A stretch of 64,000 bases of DNA. Source: Pirellulales bacterium. Its GTDB lineage: Bacteria > Planctomycetota > Planctomycetia > Pirellulales > JAEUIK01. The DNA lies in the NCBI GenBank assembly GCA_019636335.1, contig JAHBXR010000010.1, positions 62,001-126,000 on the forward strand. The letters are read 5' to 3'. The position numbers and the translations under genes were made by a program. The notes under the pieces are model-generated. The model saw only the letters and a list, made by a program, of their open reading frames with translations, had not been told where the DNA came from and did not search any database. Positions 27,821 to 36,380 of this stretch are shown here, piece after piece. The stretch's first letter is position 1. The number at the start of each line of letters is the position of its first letter.

Positions 27821-29029
27821 CTAGAACTCGACCGCGCCGGCGCCCTGCGCCGCCAGGGCCTCGGTCGCTCGACGATCGATCTCGCGAATGAACCGATCGA
27901 TGTGCGGATCGCCTCCCGAAAGTTCGGTGGCACGCTGGAAGTACTCGCGCGATTGCCCCGGTTGGCCGCTGAAGTAGTACGTCAGCCCCATCAGGTAGAG
28001 CAGGTCGGGCTTGTTCTCCTGCTCGAGTAGCGCGGCGCCCAGTTCCTTCAAATGCTGCATGCGGCTCGCCTGATCGCGGCCATACACCTTCTCGAAGCGG
28101 AAAGCTGACTTCTCCCAAGCGAGGTGCAAATCGCTCCCCGAGCGGAACTCGGTCACGGCGTCGGCATATCGGCCTTGCGCGAACAGCGCCTGCGCAAGGC
28201 GAACGTGCGGTTCCGACAAGTCCGGCGCGGCCTTGATCGCCATGCGATAGCGCTCCGCCGCCTGCCGATACTCTCCCTTTTCGAATTGCGTGTCGCCGTG
28301 GCCGATGAAACGCAACGACTTGGCGCGGCGCTCGTTGTTTGTCGTGGCGACCTGCACCCGCGGCACGATGGGACGCGCCGCCTCAACGGCGTCGCGGCGG
28401 AGCATGTCTCCCGCATTCGCGTTGCCATTACCGACGTTCACCGCCACGTTCGCCGGCGGCGAGGGATTTTCGACGACAAAGTTCTGAATGTACGGAGCAC
28501 CGGCCGTCACGGCGGGCGACACGCCGCCGAACAAACCACCCGCGAATGGCCCATACAAATATTGAGCCGGCATCACCGCCGGCGGTAGCCAGTACGAGCA
28601 GTAGTTGTAGTTCGGAAAGCAATTCGAGGGGTAGCTACCGCACCAATTGGAGTTATTCCAACCGTTGTTGCCCCAGTTGTTCCCCCACGTGTTGCAGAAG
28701 TTGGTATTCCACAAGGTGGCGGTGGCGGGGGGCTGACGATGCGGATAGTCGCCGCGGCGCGCCAAACCATTCGGCTGCATGTCGATGTAGCGTGGCGAAG
28801 CCGGGTTGTGGATCTGTCCCTGCCCCCACCCAGGCGGAAGCTGATTGAACGAGGGGGCCGGACGAGAGGCCGGCGGGGGTGTCGGCGCTGGTTGCTGATT
28901 GGCGTTCGACCCGTGCGAATGATTGTGCGATGTGCGGCCCGCGCGAAACTGCGCTGCTGCCGGGCTGGCCTGCCAGGCGATTCCCAGAGACGCGACCAGG
29001 GCCGCTACCATCATGACGCGGCTGCGCAT
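27821..29029 (-). CDS. Secreted protein with Asn/Trp-rich segment and C-terminal TPRs
   Basis: A 402-residue exported protein. The ATG at 29027-29029 has a GGGGGAG site 8 bp upstream and starts a signal peptide (MVAALVASLGIAWQASPAAA, cleaved before QFRAG). A His/Asn/Pro-rich linker follows, with an unusual stretch rich in Asn, Trp, Cys and Tyr (~110-150, with NNWGNNGWNN). The C-terminal ~160 residues contain TPR-like repeats (DTQFEKGEYRQAAERYRMAI; LMGLTYYFSGQPGQSREYFQ). Mature Cys residues in the N/W-rich part suggest disulfides. It is probably a cell-surface scaffold. The family is not recognised beyond the TPRs. A good promoter lies at 29079-29107. Confidence 0.75.
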   Translation of the reverse strand: MRSRVMMVAALVASLGIAWQASPAAAQFRAGRTSHNHSHGSNANQQPAPTPPPASRPAPSFNQLPPGWGQGQIHNPASPRYIDMQPNGLARRGDYPHRQPPATATLWNTNFCNTWGNNWGNNGWNNSNWCGSYPSNCFPNYNYCSYWLPPAVMPAQYLYGPFAGGLFGGVSPAVTAGAPYIQNFVVENPSPPANVAVNVGNGNANAGDMLRRDAVEAARPIVPRVQVATTNNERRAKSLRFIGHGDTQFEKGEYRQAAERYRMAIKAAPDLSEPHVRLAQALFAQGRYADAVTEFRSGSDLHLAWEKSAFRFEKVYGRDQASRMQHLKELGAALLEQENKPDLLYLMGLTYYFSGQPGQSREYFQRATELSGGDPHIDRFIREIDRRATEALAAQGAGAVEF

Positions 29030-29078
29030 AAGCTTACTCCCCCCTCGACGACGCTGGATCGGATCCCATCCGATCGGA

Positions 29079-29107
29079 ATTATCCTGCCGCCCGAGTTTC
29101 GCGGCAA
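29079..29107 (-). promoter_or_regulatory. Sigma70-like promoter for the Asn/Trp-rich TPR gene
   Basis: On the minus strand TTGCCG (29107-29102) and GATAAT (29084-29079) are separated by exactly 17 bp. The predicted start lies near 29072, about 43 nt before the ATG at 29029. The surrounding 29030-29263 gap contains no other gene I can support. Confidence 0.5.
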
Positions 29108-29263
29108 GCGAACGATGTTCGCCACTTCGTTGTAAACGCAATTGGCGTGCCGTGGAACGTAGCGCGCAAATCTCTCGTGCTGCGCTCGATTCTCCATCGG
29201 TTTGGCCACACGAATGCGTCGTCAGTCTGACGGCGCGCCGCGAGAATGCGACGCCGCCTAGCG

Positions 29264-30085
29264 TCAGCCCATGCTCGCCTGGCCGAGCAGCTTGCGCAGA
29301 GCGGTCATGCCGACCTCGGCCATCTGCAACGGTGGGATGCGCCAGATCTGGGGATTCATTACCTCGAGCGAGACGCAACCCTCGTAGCCAATGTGACGCA
29401 AAAGGTCGACGAGCGGTTCCAGCAGAAAGTCGCCATCGCCAGGCAGAATGCGATCGGCATCGGTCGCCAACTCGCGTGGCTGGCCGAGCAGGTCGCAGAG
29501 TTGCACGTGAAAGAGATTCTCGGCCGAGAGGGTACCGAAATCGTCCGGCTTGCTGGGGCCGAGATAATAATGAAACACGTCCAGGCAAAGCCCCAGATTC
29601 GGCTCGTTCACCTCGGAGACGATCGCGGCGGCCGTCTGCAGGTTGTTGCCAAACGTGGCGGAGGCCTGAAACTCGAGCGCCAGCCGGACACCTTGCTTCG
29701 CCGCCGCGACCGCCGCCTGCCCCAGCGACATGCTGGCCCGTTCCAAGTCCTGTCCCGACAAGGGACCATACAGGTCGCCAGCGATGACGAGCGTTTTAAT
29801 TCCTAACTCGGGACACCATGCCAGCCGGCGCTCGAAGTGGGCCCAATGCTCGCGGCGGGCGTCTCCCTGCGAGATCAACAACCCACCTTGAAAGCTGGCC
29901 ACCGGCGTTTCGACCTGGTGCTCGGCCAACAGCGCGCGGACCTCCTCGAGCGAGTGCGTCTCGAGATACGTTTCGAGCTTGCCGAGCCAGATCTCGACCG
30001 TGTGACACTGCGCCGCCGCGTAGTCGGCGATGTCCTGCTCGAACGAGAAATCGAGCGACGAGACCTGGCTGATGGCCGGTTTCAT
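29264..30085 (-). CDS. Sugar phosphate isomerase/epimerase family (TIM barrel)
   Basis: A 273-residue xylose-isomerase-like TIM-barrel protein (AP_endonuc_2 family). The ATG at 30083-30085 overlaps the GlyRS stop codon (ATGA), so the start is well fixed and translation is probably coupled. Features are strands with metal ligands: VRLALEFQ (Glu ~143), LGLCLDVFHYYLG (Asp/His ~176-180), LFHVQLCD (His ~202) and CVSLEVMNP (Glu near 250). This is the usual divalent-metal site of the family. Members isomerise or epimerise sugars, inositols or hydroxypyruvate; the specific reaction cannot be read. Pairing with a tRNA synthetase is probably a matter of shared transcription, not pathway. Confidence 0.85.
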   Translation of the reverse strand: MKPAISQVSSLDFSFEQDIADYAAAQCHTVEIWLGKLETYLETHSLEEVRALLAEHQVETPVASFQGGLLISQGDARREHWAHFERRLAWCPELGIKTLVIAGDLYGPLSGQDLERASMSLGQAAVAAAKQGVRLALEFQASATFGNNLQTAAAIVSEVNEPNLGLCLDVFHYYLGPSKPDDFGTLSAENLFHVQLCDLLGQPRELATDADRILPGDGDFLLEPLVDLLRHIGYEGCVSLEVMNPQIWRIPPLQMAEVGMTALRKLLGQASMG

Positions 30086-31701
30086 GCGGTCGCGCCCCGC
30101 AACAGCGTGCGAATCTCCTCCACGCACCGATCGGCCGAGACGCGCCATTGCTTCAACGTGTCGCGCTCGCGAATGGTGACCGTGCCGTCGGTGAGGCTCT
30201 CTCCATCAACGGTGATGCAAAACGGAGTTCCGACTTCGTCCTGGCGAGCATAGCGTTTACCGATGGCACTTTTCTCATCGTAAAAGACGTTGAAGTGTGG
30301 CTTCAAATCGCGATAGATCTTTTGCGCCATATCGGGCATGCCGTCGCGTTTGACCAGCGGGAAGACCGCCGCTTTGATCGGCGCCAGCCGCGGGTGCAGC
30401 CGCAGGAACACGCGCTCGCGCGGATTGCCCTTTTCGTCGGGCACCAGATCTTCCTGGTACGCCTCGCACAGGAAGGCCAATGTCGCGCGATCGGCGCCGG
30501 CCGACGGCTCGATCACGTGCGGAATGTACCGCTCGCGGGTCATGTCGTCGAAGTAGCTCAAATCCTTGCCGCTGCCGCGATGGCGCGGCTTGCCATCGGC
30601 GTCGAGCTCGGGCACCAGGTCGTTCCCCTGCCGCACGAGCTTGCCTTCCATGTGGCTGCGGAGGTCGAAGTCGCCGCGGTGCGCGATCCCTTCCAACTCG
30701 CCGAACTCACCCGGCGGCAGGAACGGAAAGGCATATTCAATGTCGGCGGTGCCGCATGAATAATGGCTCAGTTCGTCCGCATCGTGGTCGCGCAAACGCA
30801 AGCGATCGCCTGCCAGTCCGAGCTCGAGATACCACCGATAGCGCCGGTCGCGCCAGTATTTGTACCACTCGGGGGACGACTTCGGGTTACAGAAGAACTC
30901 GATCTCCATCTGCTCGAACTCGCGCGAGCGGAACGTAAAGTTGCGGGGCGTGATCTCGTTGCGAAAGCTTTTTCCCATCTGCGCGATGCCGAAGGGGATC
31001 TTCACGCGCGTGCTGTCGCAGACGTTCTTGAAGTTGACGAAGATGCCCTGGGCCGTCTCGGGACGCAGGAAGGCCGCCCCTTCTTCGCCGCTGAGCGCGC
31101 CGACGTACGTCTTGAACATCAGGTTGAATTCGCGCGGCGGCGTGAGCGTGCCCGTCTCCTTGGCGTCGGGGCCGAGCGCGTCGGTAAAGTCGGGCACGGT
31201 GGTGAGCGACACTAGCTCGCTCTGCCAGGCGAGCTTGTCGACATCCTTGCCGCGCAGGTTGAACAGTTTAAGAGCGCGCTGCTCGGTCTCGGCCAGTCCC
31301 TCGTCGCCGCCGACCTGCGTGGTGATGAAGACTCGACGCCCCTTGGCCTCGACCCAGCGTCCGCGGACCTGATCGTGGCGGTAGCGCTTCTTCGACTCGC
31401 GGCAATCGACCATGAAGTCGTGGAACAGGTCGTAGTGTCCCGAGCACTTCCAGACCTGCGGATGCATGATGATCGTGCAGTCGAGCCCCGTCATCTCGTA
31501 GGGCTCGGGCGCGCCGGCCGGCGTGGCCAGCTCATCGTGGCTGGTGACCATGTCGCGCCACCACGATTCCTTGACATTGCGCTTCAGCTCGACTCCCAGG
31601 GGGCCGTAGTCCCAGAAGCCGTTCAGGCCGCCGTAAATCTCGCTCGATTGAAAGAGAAATCCTCGCCGTTTGCAGAGCGAGACGAGTTTGTCCATGTCCA
31701 T
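30082..31701 (-). CDS. glyQS: Glycine--tRNA ligase, single-chain (alpha2) type
   Basis: A 539-residue class II aminoacyl-tRNA synthetase that charges tRNA-Gly. It is the eukaryote/archaea/Gram-positive alpha2 form, not the bacterial alpha2beta2 form. The N-terminus reads MDMDKLVSLCKRRGF, then GGLNGFWDYGPLG with motif 1 and KESWW (~45-55). Motif 2 lies near FRNEITPRNFTFRSREFEQME (split as SFRNEITPRNF and FRSREFEQMEIEFF). The LRPETAQGIF segment and motif 3 (GTADIEYAF region; later IEPSAGADRATLAFL) are intact. The C-terminal anticodon-binding domain spans ~430-539. The longer frame upstream is antisense to comB and not coding. The stop overlaps the isomerase start by 4 nt. Confidence 0.95.
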   Translation of the reverse strand: MDMDKLVSLCKRRGFLFQSSEIYGGLNGFWDYGPLGVELKRNVKESWWRDMVTSHDELATPAGAPEPYEMTGLDCTIIMHPQVWKCSGHYDLFHDFMVDCRESKKRYRHDQVRGRWVEAKGRRVFITTQVGGDEGLAETEQRALKLFNLRGKDVDKLAWQSELVSLTTVPDFTDALGPDAKETGTLTPPREFNLMFKTYVGALSGEEGAAFLRPETAQGIFVNFKNVCDSTRVKIPFGIAQMGKSFRNEITPRNFTFRSREFEQMEIEFFCNPKSSPEWYKYWRDRRYRWYLELGLAGDRLRLRDHDADELSHYSCGTADIEYAFPFLPPGEFGELEGIAHRGDFDLRSHMEGKLVRQGNDLVPELDADGKPRHRGSGKDLSYFDDMTRERYIPHVIEPSAGADRATLAFLCEAYQEDLVPDEKGNPRERVFLRLHPRLAPIKAAVFPLVKRDGMPDMAQKIYRDLKPHFNVFYDEKSAIGKRYARQDEVGTPFCITVDGESLTDGTVTIRERDTLKQWRVSADRCVEEIRTLLRGATA

Positions 31702-31786
31702 GATCGGGGCGTGCTCTCCGTGTAACCTTTGCTGAGTGCTGCGATCGAACGAATTGGACAGTCTACAACCCGAGGCCGCAAACGGT

Positions 31787-32581
31787 CTATATGGCTGTGA
31801 TCGCCCCTTGCGCCAGATCGAGCACGGGCACGAGTTCGAATCGATCGAGCCGCGCGGCATCGGCGATATCGGCCGCCAGGCCGATGCGCGCGAGGTTTCG
31901 CCCTCCCTTGCTGTCGCGCAACAGATCCTCGAGCCAAGCGGTGTTCGCCAGCGAGGCTGCCACGGGGGATGCCGATTGCCAGTCCGAAGTGCGTGCCCCG
32001 GCCGCCTGCAGCCACACCTCGCGAGCCAGCCGAGCCTCGTCGTTTTGTAACTCGAGGTCTCCCTCGGCATTGCCGATCAAGCGCGCCACCATGAGCCCAG
32101 CAGCCAGCACGTCTTCGCGCGTGATCTCCCCCCCCGAGCCGGCGCATAGCAAGTGCATCTGCGGCGCGGACAATAATCGTCGTACGATCGCCGCCGCATT
32201 GACGAACGAGCCGACGAGCACCTCGCGCGCGAACCTTGCCTTGGCCATGGCGCGCGTGCCATTGGTGGTGGTAAAGACGACGGTCTTGCCCCGCACGTGT
32301 TCCGAGCAGAACTCACGCGGTGAATTGCCGAAGTGAAATCCCTCGATTGGCAGTCCCCCTCGTTCGCCCCCCAGCACGACCGTGCCGACGGGCAGAGCGC
32401 TGGCGACACGGCGTGCTTCGTCGATATCGACGCAGGGCAGGACCCGTTCGGCTCCCGCCTCCAGCGCGTGCGTGATCGTCGTCGAGGCCCGCAGGACATC
32501 GATCACCACGACCGAGGCGCCGGCAAGCGCTTCTTCAGGAACTAAGGCAGGCAAAAAATGAACACTGAGCTGGGCTGGCAT
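31787..32581 (-). CDS. comB: 2-phosphosulfolactate phosphatase family (ComB)
   Basis: A 264-residue ComB-type phosphatase. ComB removes phosphate from 2-phosphosulfolactate, the second step of coenzyme M synthesis from PEP and sulfite in methanogens; bacterial homologs are widespread and often of unproven role. Visible family features are VVVIDVLRASTTITHALEAGA (split: VVVIDVLRAST and TITHALEAGA, ~24-44) with its Asp, and TVVLGGERGG (~67-76). FVFTTTNGTRA-like VVFTTTNGTRAM (~99) and LLCAGSGGEITREDVLAAG (~143-161) follow. No comA, comC or comDE is in the window, so CoM synthesis is not supported. It lies 85 bp upstream of glyQS on the same strand and may share its promoter. Confidence 0.85.
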   Translation of the reverse strand: MPAQLSVHFLPALVPEEALAGASVVVIDVLRASTTITHALEAGAERVLPCVDIDEARRVASALPVGTVVLGGERGGLPIEGFHFGNSPREFCSEHVRGKTVVFTTTNGTRAMAKARFAREVLVGSFVNAAAIVRRLLSAPQMHLLCAGSGGEITREDVLAAGLMVARLIGNAEGDLELQNDEARLAREVWLQAAGARTSDWQSASPVAASLANTAWLEDLLRDSKGGRNLARIGLAADIADAARLDRFELVPVLDLAQGAITAI

Positions 32582-32618
32582 AGGGGATTGTCGTGAGGCT
32601 TCGATCCGAGGGACTGCA

Positions 32619-32740
32619 AAGTGGCACAGGCTGCCAGCCTGTGCAGATTGCAGAGCTTAACTCCTTCAGCACAGGCTGCTAGCCTGTGCTGGTAACTGTG
32701 CTTCACTCACGCTCCACAGGCCGGCGGCCTGTGCCACTTG
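32619..32740. repeat. Cluster of three REP-like palindromes (REPIN-like)
   Basis: Three imperfect copies of a GGCACAGGC-type palindrome occur in 122 bp: 32624-32644 (10-bp arms GCACAGGCTG, 1-nt spacer), 32667-32691 (11-bp arms, 3-nt loop) and 32715-32733 (8-bp arms CACAGGCC). The outer ends, AAGTGGCACAGGC and GCCTGTGCCACTT, are themselves inverted, so the whole cluster could fold into one long hairpin like a REPIN. It sits between comB and ubiD, two divergent genes; the surrounding gap (32582-32836) has no gene. Confidence 0.7.
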
Positions 32741-32836
32741 CTCTTTTCCAGAGAAGACTGGCCGTTGGTGGGTTTCCAGGGCAGGGATACAATGCCCGGC
32801 AGTCTTTCTGCCACCTAACTGTCCCCTGCCGCAACC

Positions 32837-34330
32837 ATGTCCTACTCCTCCCTAGCCGACTTTGTCGAAGAGTTGGAGCGCGACGGTCTGTTGCTGCGAA
32901 TTCGGGCCGAAGTAGACGCCGATCTCGAAATTGCCGAGATCACGCAACGGATCGCCCGCGAGCGGGGGCCTGCGTTGCTCTTCGAGCGCGTCGCCGGCCA
33001 ACGCCTGCCCGTACTCACGAATCTACTGGCAGGCTCCGAACGGCTGATCCAGGCCCTGGGGGTCGAGTCGGTGGCCGAAATCGGCGCACGTCTGCGCCAA
33101 TCGGCTGCCGAGGGGGAGGCCACGGCCGCCGGCGGTCGTGTCGGTTGGTGGCGGAGGACCTTTGGTTCCTCCAACGGCGCCGGCGCGGCAGGCGACCCCT
33201 TCGAGCCCAAGCTCGTCAAGACTGGCCACTGTCAACAAGTGGTCCGGCTGGCGACCGATGTCAATCTGGCCGAGCTTCCGGCGCTGCGTGCCTGGCCGGG
33301 CGAATCGTGCCGTTCGATCCGTACCGGCCGTCTGCACACGGTCAGCCCCGAAACAGAACGACGCACGACAGAAGAGATCGCCGTCGGCCTGCTCGATGCC
33401 CGCCGGCTAACACTGCTGTGGGGTCCGCACGACGCTGCCCGCGCCCACTACCAGGAGCACCAGGCCCGTGGAACGAAAATGTCCCTGGCGATCACGCTGG
33501 GGGGAGATCCCCTGGGAAGCCTCGTGGTCTCGGCGCCCTGGGCCAGCGAGATCGACCTGTATCGCTGGATGGGGGCCTGGCGCGGGCGTCCTGTCGAAAT
33601 GGTCCGCTGCCGCTCGCACGAGTTGCGCGTGCCGGCCGACGTCGAGTTGGTCCTCGAAGGGATAGTTGATCCTGCCGCCGAGCTTGTCCCCGGTCCCACC
33701 CTCGCCACGCCGTCGGGCTACCTGCATACCTACGACGCCGCGCCGGTGATGCACGTCACGGCGATCACGCATCGGGCGAATCCCTTGTTTCCGGCCCTTG
33801 TGCTAGGCTCTCCGCCGCACGAGCTTACGCAACGGGCCGAGGTGACCGAGCAACTTTTGCTCCCGTATCTGCAGTACGTGGCGGCTGAAATCGCCGACGT
33901 GGCGCTCCTCGAACACTCCCCCTCGGGGCACGTGGCCGTGGTGGCGATTTGCAAGTCCTACCCGGGCCAGACGCGCAAAGTGGCGGCGGCACTCTGGGGT
34001 CTGGCCCCGGCGTTCGCCGCGAAGGTGGTCATCCTGGTCGATGCCGACATCGACCCGCATCAGGCGGCCCTGGTTTGGCAGCGCGTGGCGGCCAATACTC
34101 ACCCTGAGCGTGATTTTTTCTTTGCCGAAGGGCCCACCGGTGTGATGGATCACGCCGCCACGCGGTTAACGCTAGGGAGCAGCGTCGCCATCGACGCCAC
34201 CGCCAAGCTCGCCGGCGAGCACCCCAGGGCGTGGCCCTCGCGCGCCGCGTCGTGCGAGGATACGGCGGAGCGAGTCGCCCGACGCTGGCAGGAGTACGGT
34301 TTGGAACGCGCCCTGGCGGCGAGATATTGA
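32837..34330 (+). CDS. ubiD: UbiD-family (prFMN-dependent) decarboxylase
   Basis: A 497-residue UbiD family decarboxylase that uses prenylated FMN made by UbiX, encoded two genes downstream. It removes the ring carboxylate of a polyprenyl aromatic acid. The N-terminal domain is [18 protein letters not shown], with [15 protein letters not shown] (~40-54). The prFMN site includes the region with the catalytic Glu, around [11 protein letters not shown]-like [17 protein letters not shown] (~155-171). The [22 protein letters not shown] segment (split: [12 protein letters not shown] and VILVDADID, ~378-398) is highly typical. It is followed after 10 bp by a UbiE/MenG methyltransferase. In an organism making menaquinone by the futalosine route, this enzyme would act on the prenylated 1,4-dihydroxy-6-naphthoate. 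Confidence 0.93.
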   Translation: MSYSSLADFVEELERDGLLLRIRAEVDADLEIAEITQRIARERGPALLFERVAGQRLPVLTNLLAGSERLIQALGVESVAEIGARLRQSAAEGEATAAGGRVGWWRRTFGSSNGAGAAGDPFEPKLVKTGHCQQVVRLATDVNLAELPALRAWPGESCRSIRTGRLHTVSPETERRTTEEIAVGLLDARRLTLLWGPHDAARAHYQEHQARGTKMSLAITLGGDPLGSLVVSAPWASEIDLYRWMGAWRGRPVEMVRCRSHELRVPADVELVLEGIVDPAAELVPGPTLATPSGYLHTYDAAPVMHVTAITHRANPLFPALVLGSPPHELTQRAEVTEQLLLPYLQYVAAEIADVALLEHSPSGHVAVVAICKSYPGQTRKVAAALWGLAPAFAAKVVILVDADIDPHQAALVWQRVAANTHPERDFFFAEGPTGVMDHAATRLTLGSSVAIDATAKLAGEHPRAWPSRAASCEDTAERVARRWQEYGLERALAARY

Positions 34331-34340
34331 AAGGCAGCCC

Positions 34341-35075
34341 TTGTCCACCATCACCACCGAGCCTCCGAAGCTCGACAAATCGGAAGCCCGCGTCCGCCAG
34401 ATGTTCGGCGAGATCGCGCCGCGTTACGATCTGCTCAACCATTTGCTCTCGGGCGGCATCGATCGTCGCTGGCGTTCGAAGACGGTGCGCCGCGTCCCGG
34501 TCCAAGGCACGGACCCCATCCTGGACCTCTGCACCGGCACGGGGGATCTCGCCTTGGCCTACGCGCGAGCCACCGCCGGGCGCGTGCCCATCGTCGGCGC
34601 CGACTTCTGCCACGAAATGCTCACCCGCGCCGATGCCAAGGCGCAGCGAGATGCCGCCCAAGCGCCGCCGGTGTTCGTCGAGGCGGATGCCCAGCGGCTC
34701 CCCTTTGCCGACGGCATGTTCCAACTGGTCACCGTCGCCTTCGGCCTGCGGAACGTGACCGACACGGATCGTGGCCTGCGCGAGATGACGCGAGTCTGCC
34801 GGCCGGGGGGGCGTGTGGCGGTGCTCGAGTTTTCGCTCCCCGAGCAGCCGCTTCTGCGTTCGGTCTACGGCTGGTACTTCCGCCGCGTGTTGCCGCGGAT
34901 CGGTCAGCTCTTGGCCCGCAATCGCCACAGCGCCTACAACTATCTGCCCGAGAGCGTCCACGAGTTTCCCTCGGGCGAGGCCCTGGCGGCGCGCATGCGT
35001 GCGGCCGGCCTATCGCACGTCGAATACGAGCGGCTCACCTTCGGCGTCGCCACGCTTTACGTAGGCACGAAATGA
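34341..35075 (+). CDS. ubiE: Demethylmenaquinone methyltransferase (UbiE/MenG)
   Basis: A 244-residue SAM-dependent methyltransferase for the last step of menaquinone (or ubiquinone) synthesis. It starts at a TTG (34341), 10 bp after ubiD. Family hallmarks are [28 protein letters not shown] (split: [17 protein letters not shown] and GGIDRRWR, ~20-46) and the SAM motif [16 protein letters not shown] (~60-75). [10 protein letters not shown] (Asp ribose contact), [20 protein letters not shown] (~131-150) and [11 protein letters not shown] follow. The last base pairs overlap the ubiX start (ATGA). Linked to ubiD and ubiX it forms a quinone tailoring operon. Confidence 0.95.
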   Translation: MSTITTEPPKLDKSEARVRQMFGEIAPRYDLLNHLLSGGIDRRWRSKTVRRVPVQGTDPILDLCTGTGDLALAYARATAGRVPIVGADFCHEMLTRADAKAQRDAAQAPPVFVEADAQRLPFADGMFQLVTVAFGLRNVTDTDRGLREMTRVCRPGGRVAVLEFSLPEQPLLRSVYGWYFRRVLPRIGQLLARNRHSAYNYLPESVHEFPSGEALAARMRAAGLSHVEYERLTFGVATLYVGTK

Positions 35076-35758
35076 AACGCAGCCTGGTCGTGGCGATTAC
35101 CGGCGGCAGCGGCGCGATCTACGCGCTGCGCCTGCTCGAGGTTCTGTTGGCCGACGGACGCGATGTGCATCTCTCGATCAGCCCAGCCGGGCAGGAAGTG
35201 ATTCGCACCGAGCTCGGCGTCGCGCTCGACCTGGAGCGTTTCGACCCCGCCGCGCTCCCCCTCACGGCAGGCGAGCAGGCAGGTCATCCGCTCATTGCCG
35301 AGTTGCTCGGCGTCACCCGCGATAGCGCCGCGCTCGTGCCGTCGCCGCGCGTCGGTCGGCTGCATTACTATCACTACCGCGATTTCCGCGCGCCGATGGC
35401 GAGCGGATCGTTCCTGACCGACGGCATGGTGGTCTGCCCCTGCTCGGGGGGCACGGTGAGCGCCGTGGCGCACGCCACGTCGACGAACTTGATCCAGCGC
35501 GCCGCCGACGTACACCTGAAGGAGCGCCGGCGGCTCGTCCTCGTCCCGCGCGAAACGCCCCTCTCGCTGATTCAACTCGACAATCTGCGCCGCTGCGCCG
35601 AGGCCGGGGCCACGATTCTGCCTGCCATGCCGGGCTTCTACCATGGCGCCCGCACGGTGCGCGATCTGGTCGATTTCGTCGTGGCGCGCCTTTGCGATCA
35701 ACTGGGGGTCGAACACGACTTGATGCGGCGCTGGGGTTCGAGCGAAATCACGGAGTAA
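35072..35758 (+). CDS. ubiX: Flavin prenyltransferase
   Basis: A 228-residue UbiX that joins a dimethylallyl group to FMN to make prenylated FMN, the cofactor of UbiD. It begins [20 protein letters not shown] (~7-26), the flavoprotein loop of Ubi[18 protein letters not shown] is the phosphate-side segment. [19 protein letters not shown] (~115-133) is the classic MVVCPCS motif, and [19 protein letters not shown] (~149-167) is the conserved LVPRETPLS. The ATG overlaps the ubiE stop (ATGA), so the two are translationally coupled. Having ubiX with ubiD in one operon supplies enzyme and cofactor together. The acetyltransferase gene starts 4 bp after its stop. Confidence 0.95.
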   Translation: MKRSLVVAITGGSGAIYALRLLEVLLADGRDVHLSISPAGQEVIRTELGVALDLERFDPAALPLTAGEQAGHPLIAELLGVTRDSAALVPSPRVGRLHYYHYRDFRAPMASGSFLTDGMVVCPCSGGTVSAVAHATSTNLIQRAADVHLKERRRLVLVPRETPLSLIQLDNLRRCAEAGATILPAMPGFYHGARTVRDLVDFVVARLCDQLGVEHDLMRRWGSSEITE

Positions 35759-35762
35759 ACCG

Positions 35763-36320
35763 ATGCCCACGGAACGAGAAAAGATGCTCGCCGGCGAGCT
35801 CTACAACCCACTCGACCCCGAGCTGGTACAGGCGCGGACCCGCGCGCGAGATCTCTGCCAGGCGCTCAACGCCACGCGCGAAGCGGACGAGGAGGGACGG
35901 CGCGCCATCGTGCGCCAGTTGTTCGCCCGCGGGGGAGACGACGTCTGGATTCAGCCGCCGTTCTATTGCGATTACGGAGCGCACATCTCGGTGGGCAAGA
36001 AGTGCTTTTTCAACTTCAACTGCGTGGTGCTCGACGTCTGTCCGGTGACGATCGGCGATCACACGATCTTCGGCCCCGCCGTGCAGATCTACGCGGCAAC
36101 CCATCCGCTCGAGGCCCAGGCCCGCCGCTCGGTCGAATATGGCAAGCCGATCGAAATCGGCTCCGACGTCTGGGTCGGCGGCGGCGCCATCCTCTGTCCC
36201 GGCGTGAAGATCGGTTCCAATTCGATCATCGGCGCCGGCAGCATCGTGACGCGCGACGTCCCCGCCGGCGTGATCGTGGCGGGCAACCCGGCCAAGATCA
36301 TTCGGTCGATCACGATGTAA
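35763..36320 (+). CDS. maa: Maltose/galactoside O-acetyltransferase-type enzyme
   Basis: A 185-residue left-handed beta-helix acetyltransferase of the LacA/Maa type, transferring acetyl from acetyl-CoA to a sugar hydroxyl. The N-terminal Mac domain reads REKMLAGELYNPLDPELVQ (~5-23). The hexapeptide-repeat helix runs from FYCDYGAHISVG to the end, with the catalytic His in YAATHPL (~113-119). IGSDVWVGGGAILCPGVKIG (~136-155) is the typical coil before the C-terminal GNPAKIIRSI. It starts 4 bp after ubiX, so it is in the menaquinone operon by position, but no functional link is evident. It may acetylate a surface glycan or be a housekeeping detoxifying enzyme. Confidence 0.92.
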   Translation: MPTEREKMLAGELYNPLDPELVQARTRARDLCQALNATREADEEGRRAIVRQLFARGGDDVWIQPPFYCDYGAHISVGKKCFFNFNCVVLDVCPVTIGDHTIFGPAVQIYAATHPLEAQARRSVEYGKPIEIGSDVWVGGGAILCPGVKIGSNSIIGAGSIVTRDVPAGVIVAGNPAKIIRSITM

Positions 36321-36380
36321 CGGTCCGGCGGCACGGAATCGTCGACGGTTGTCATTTGTGCCGCCCCAGCCGATACTTCA

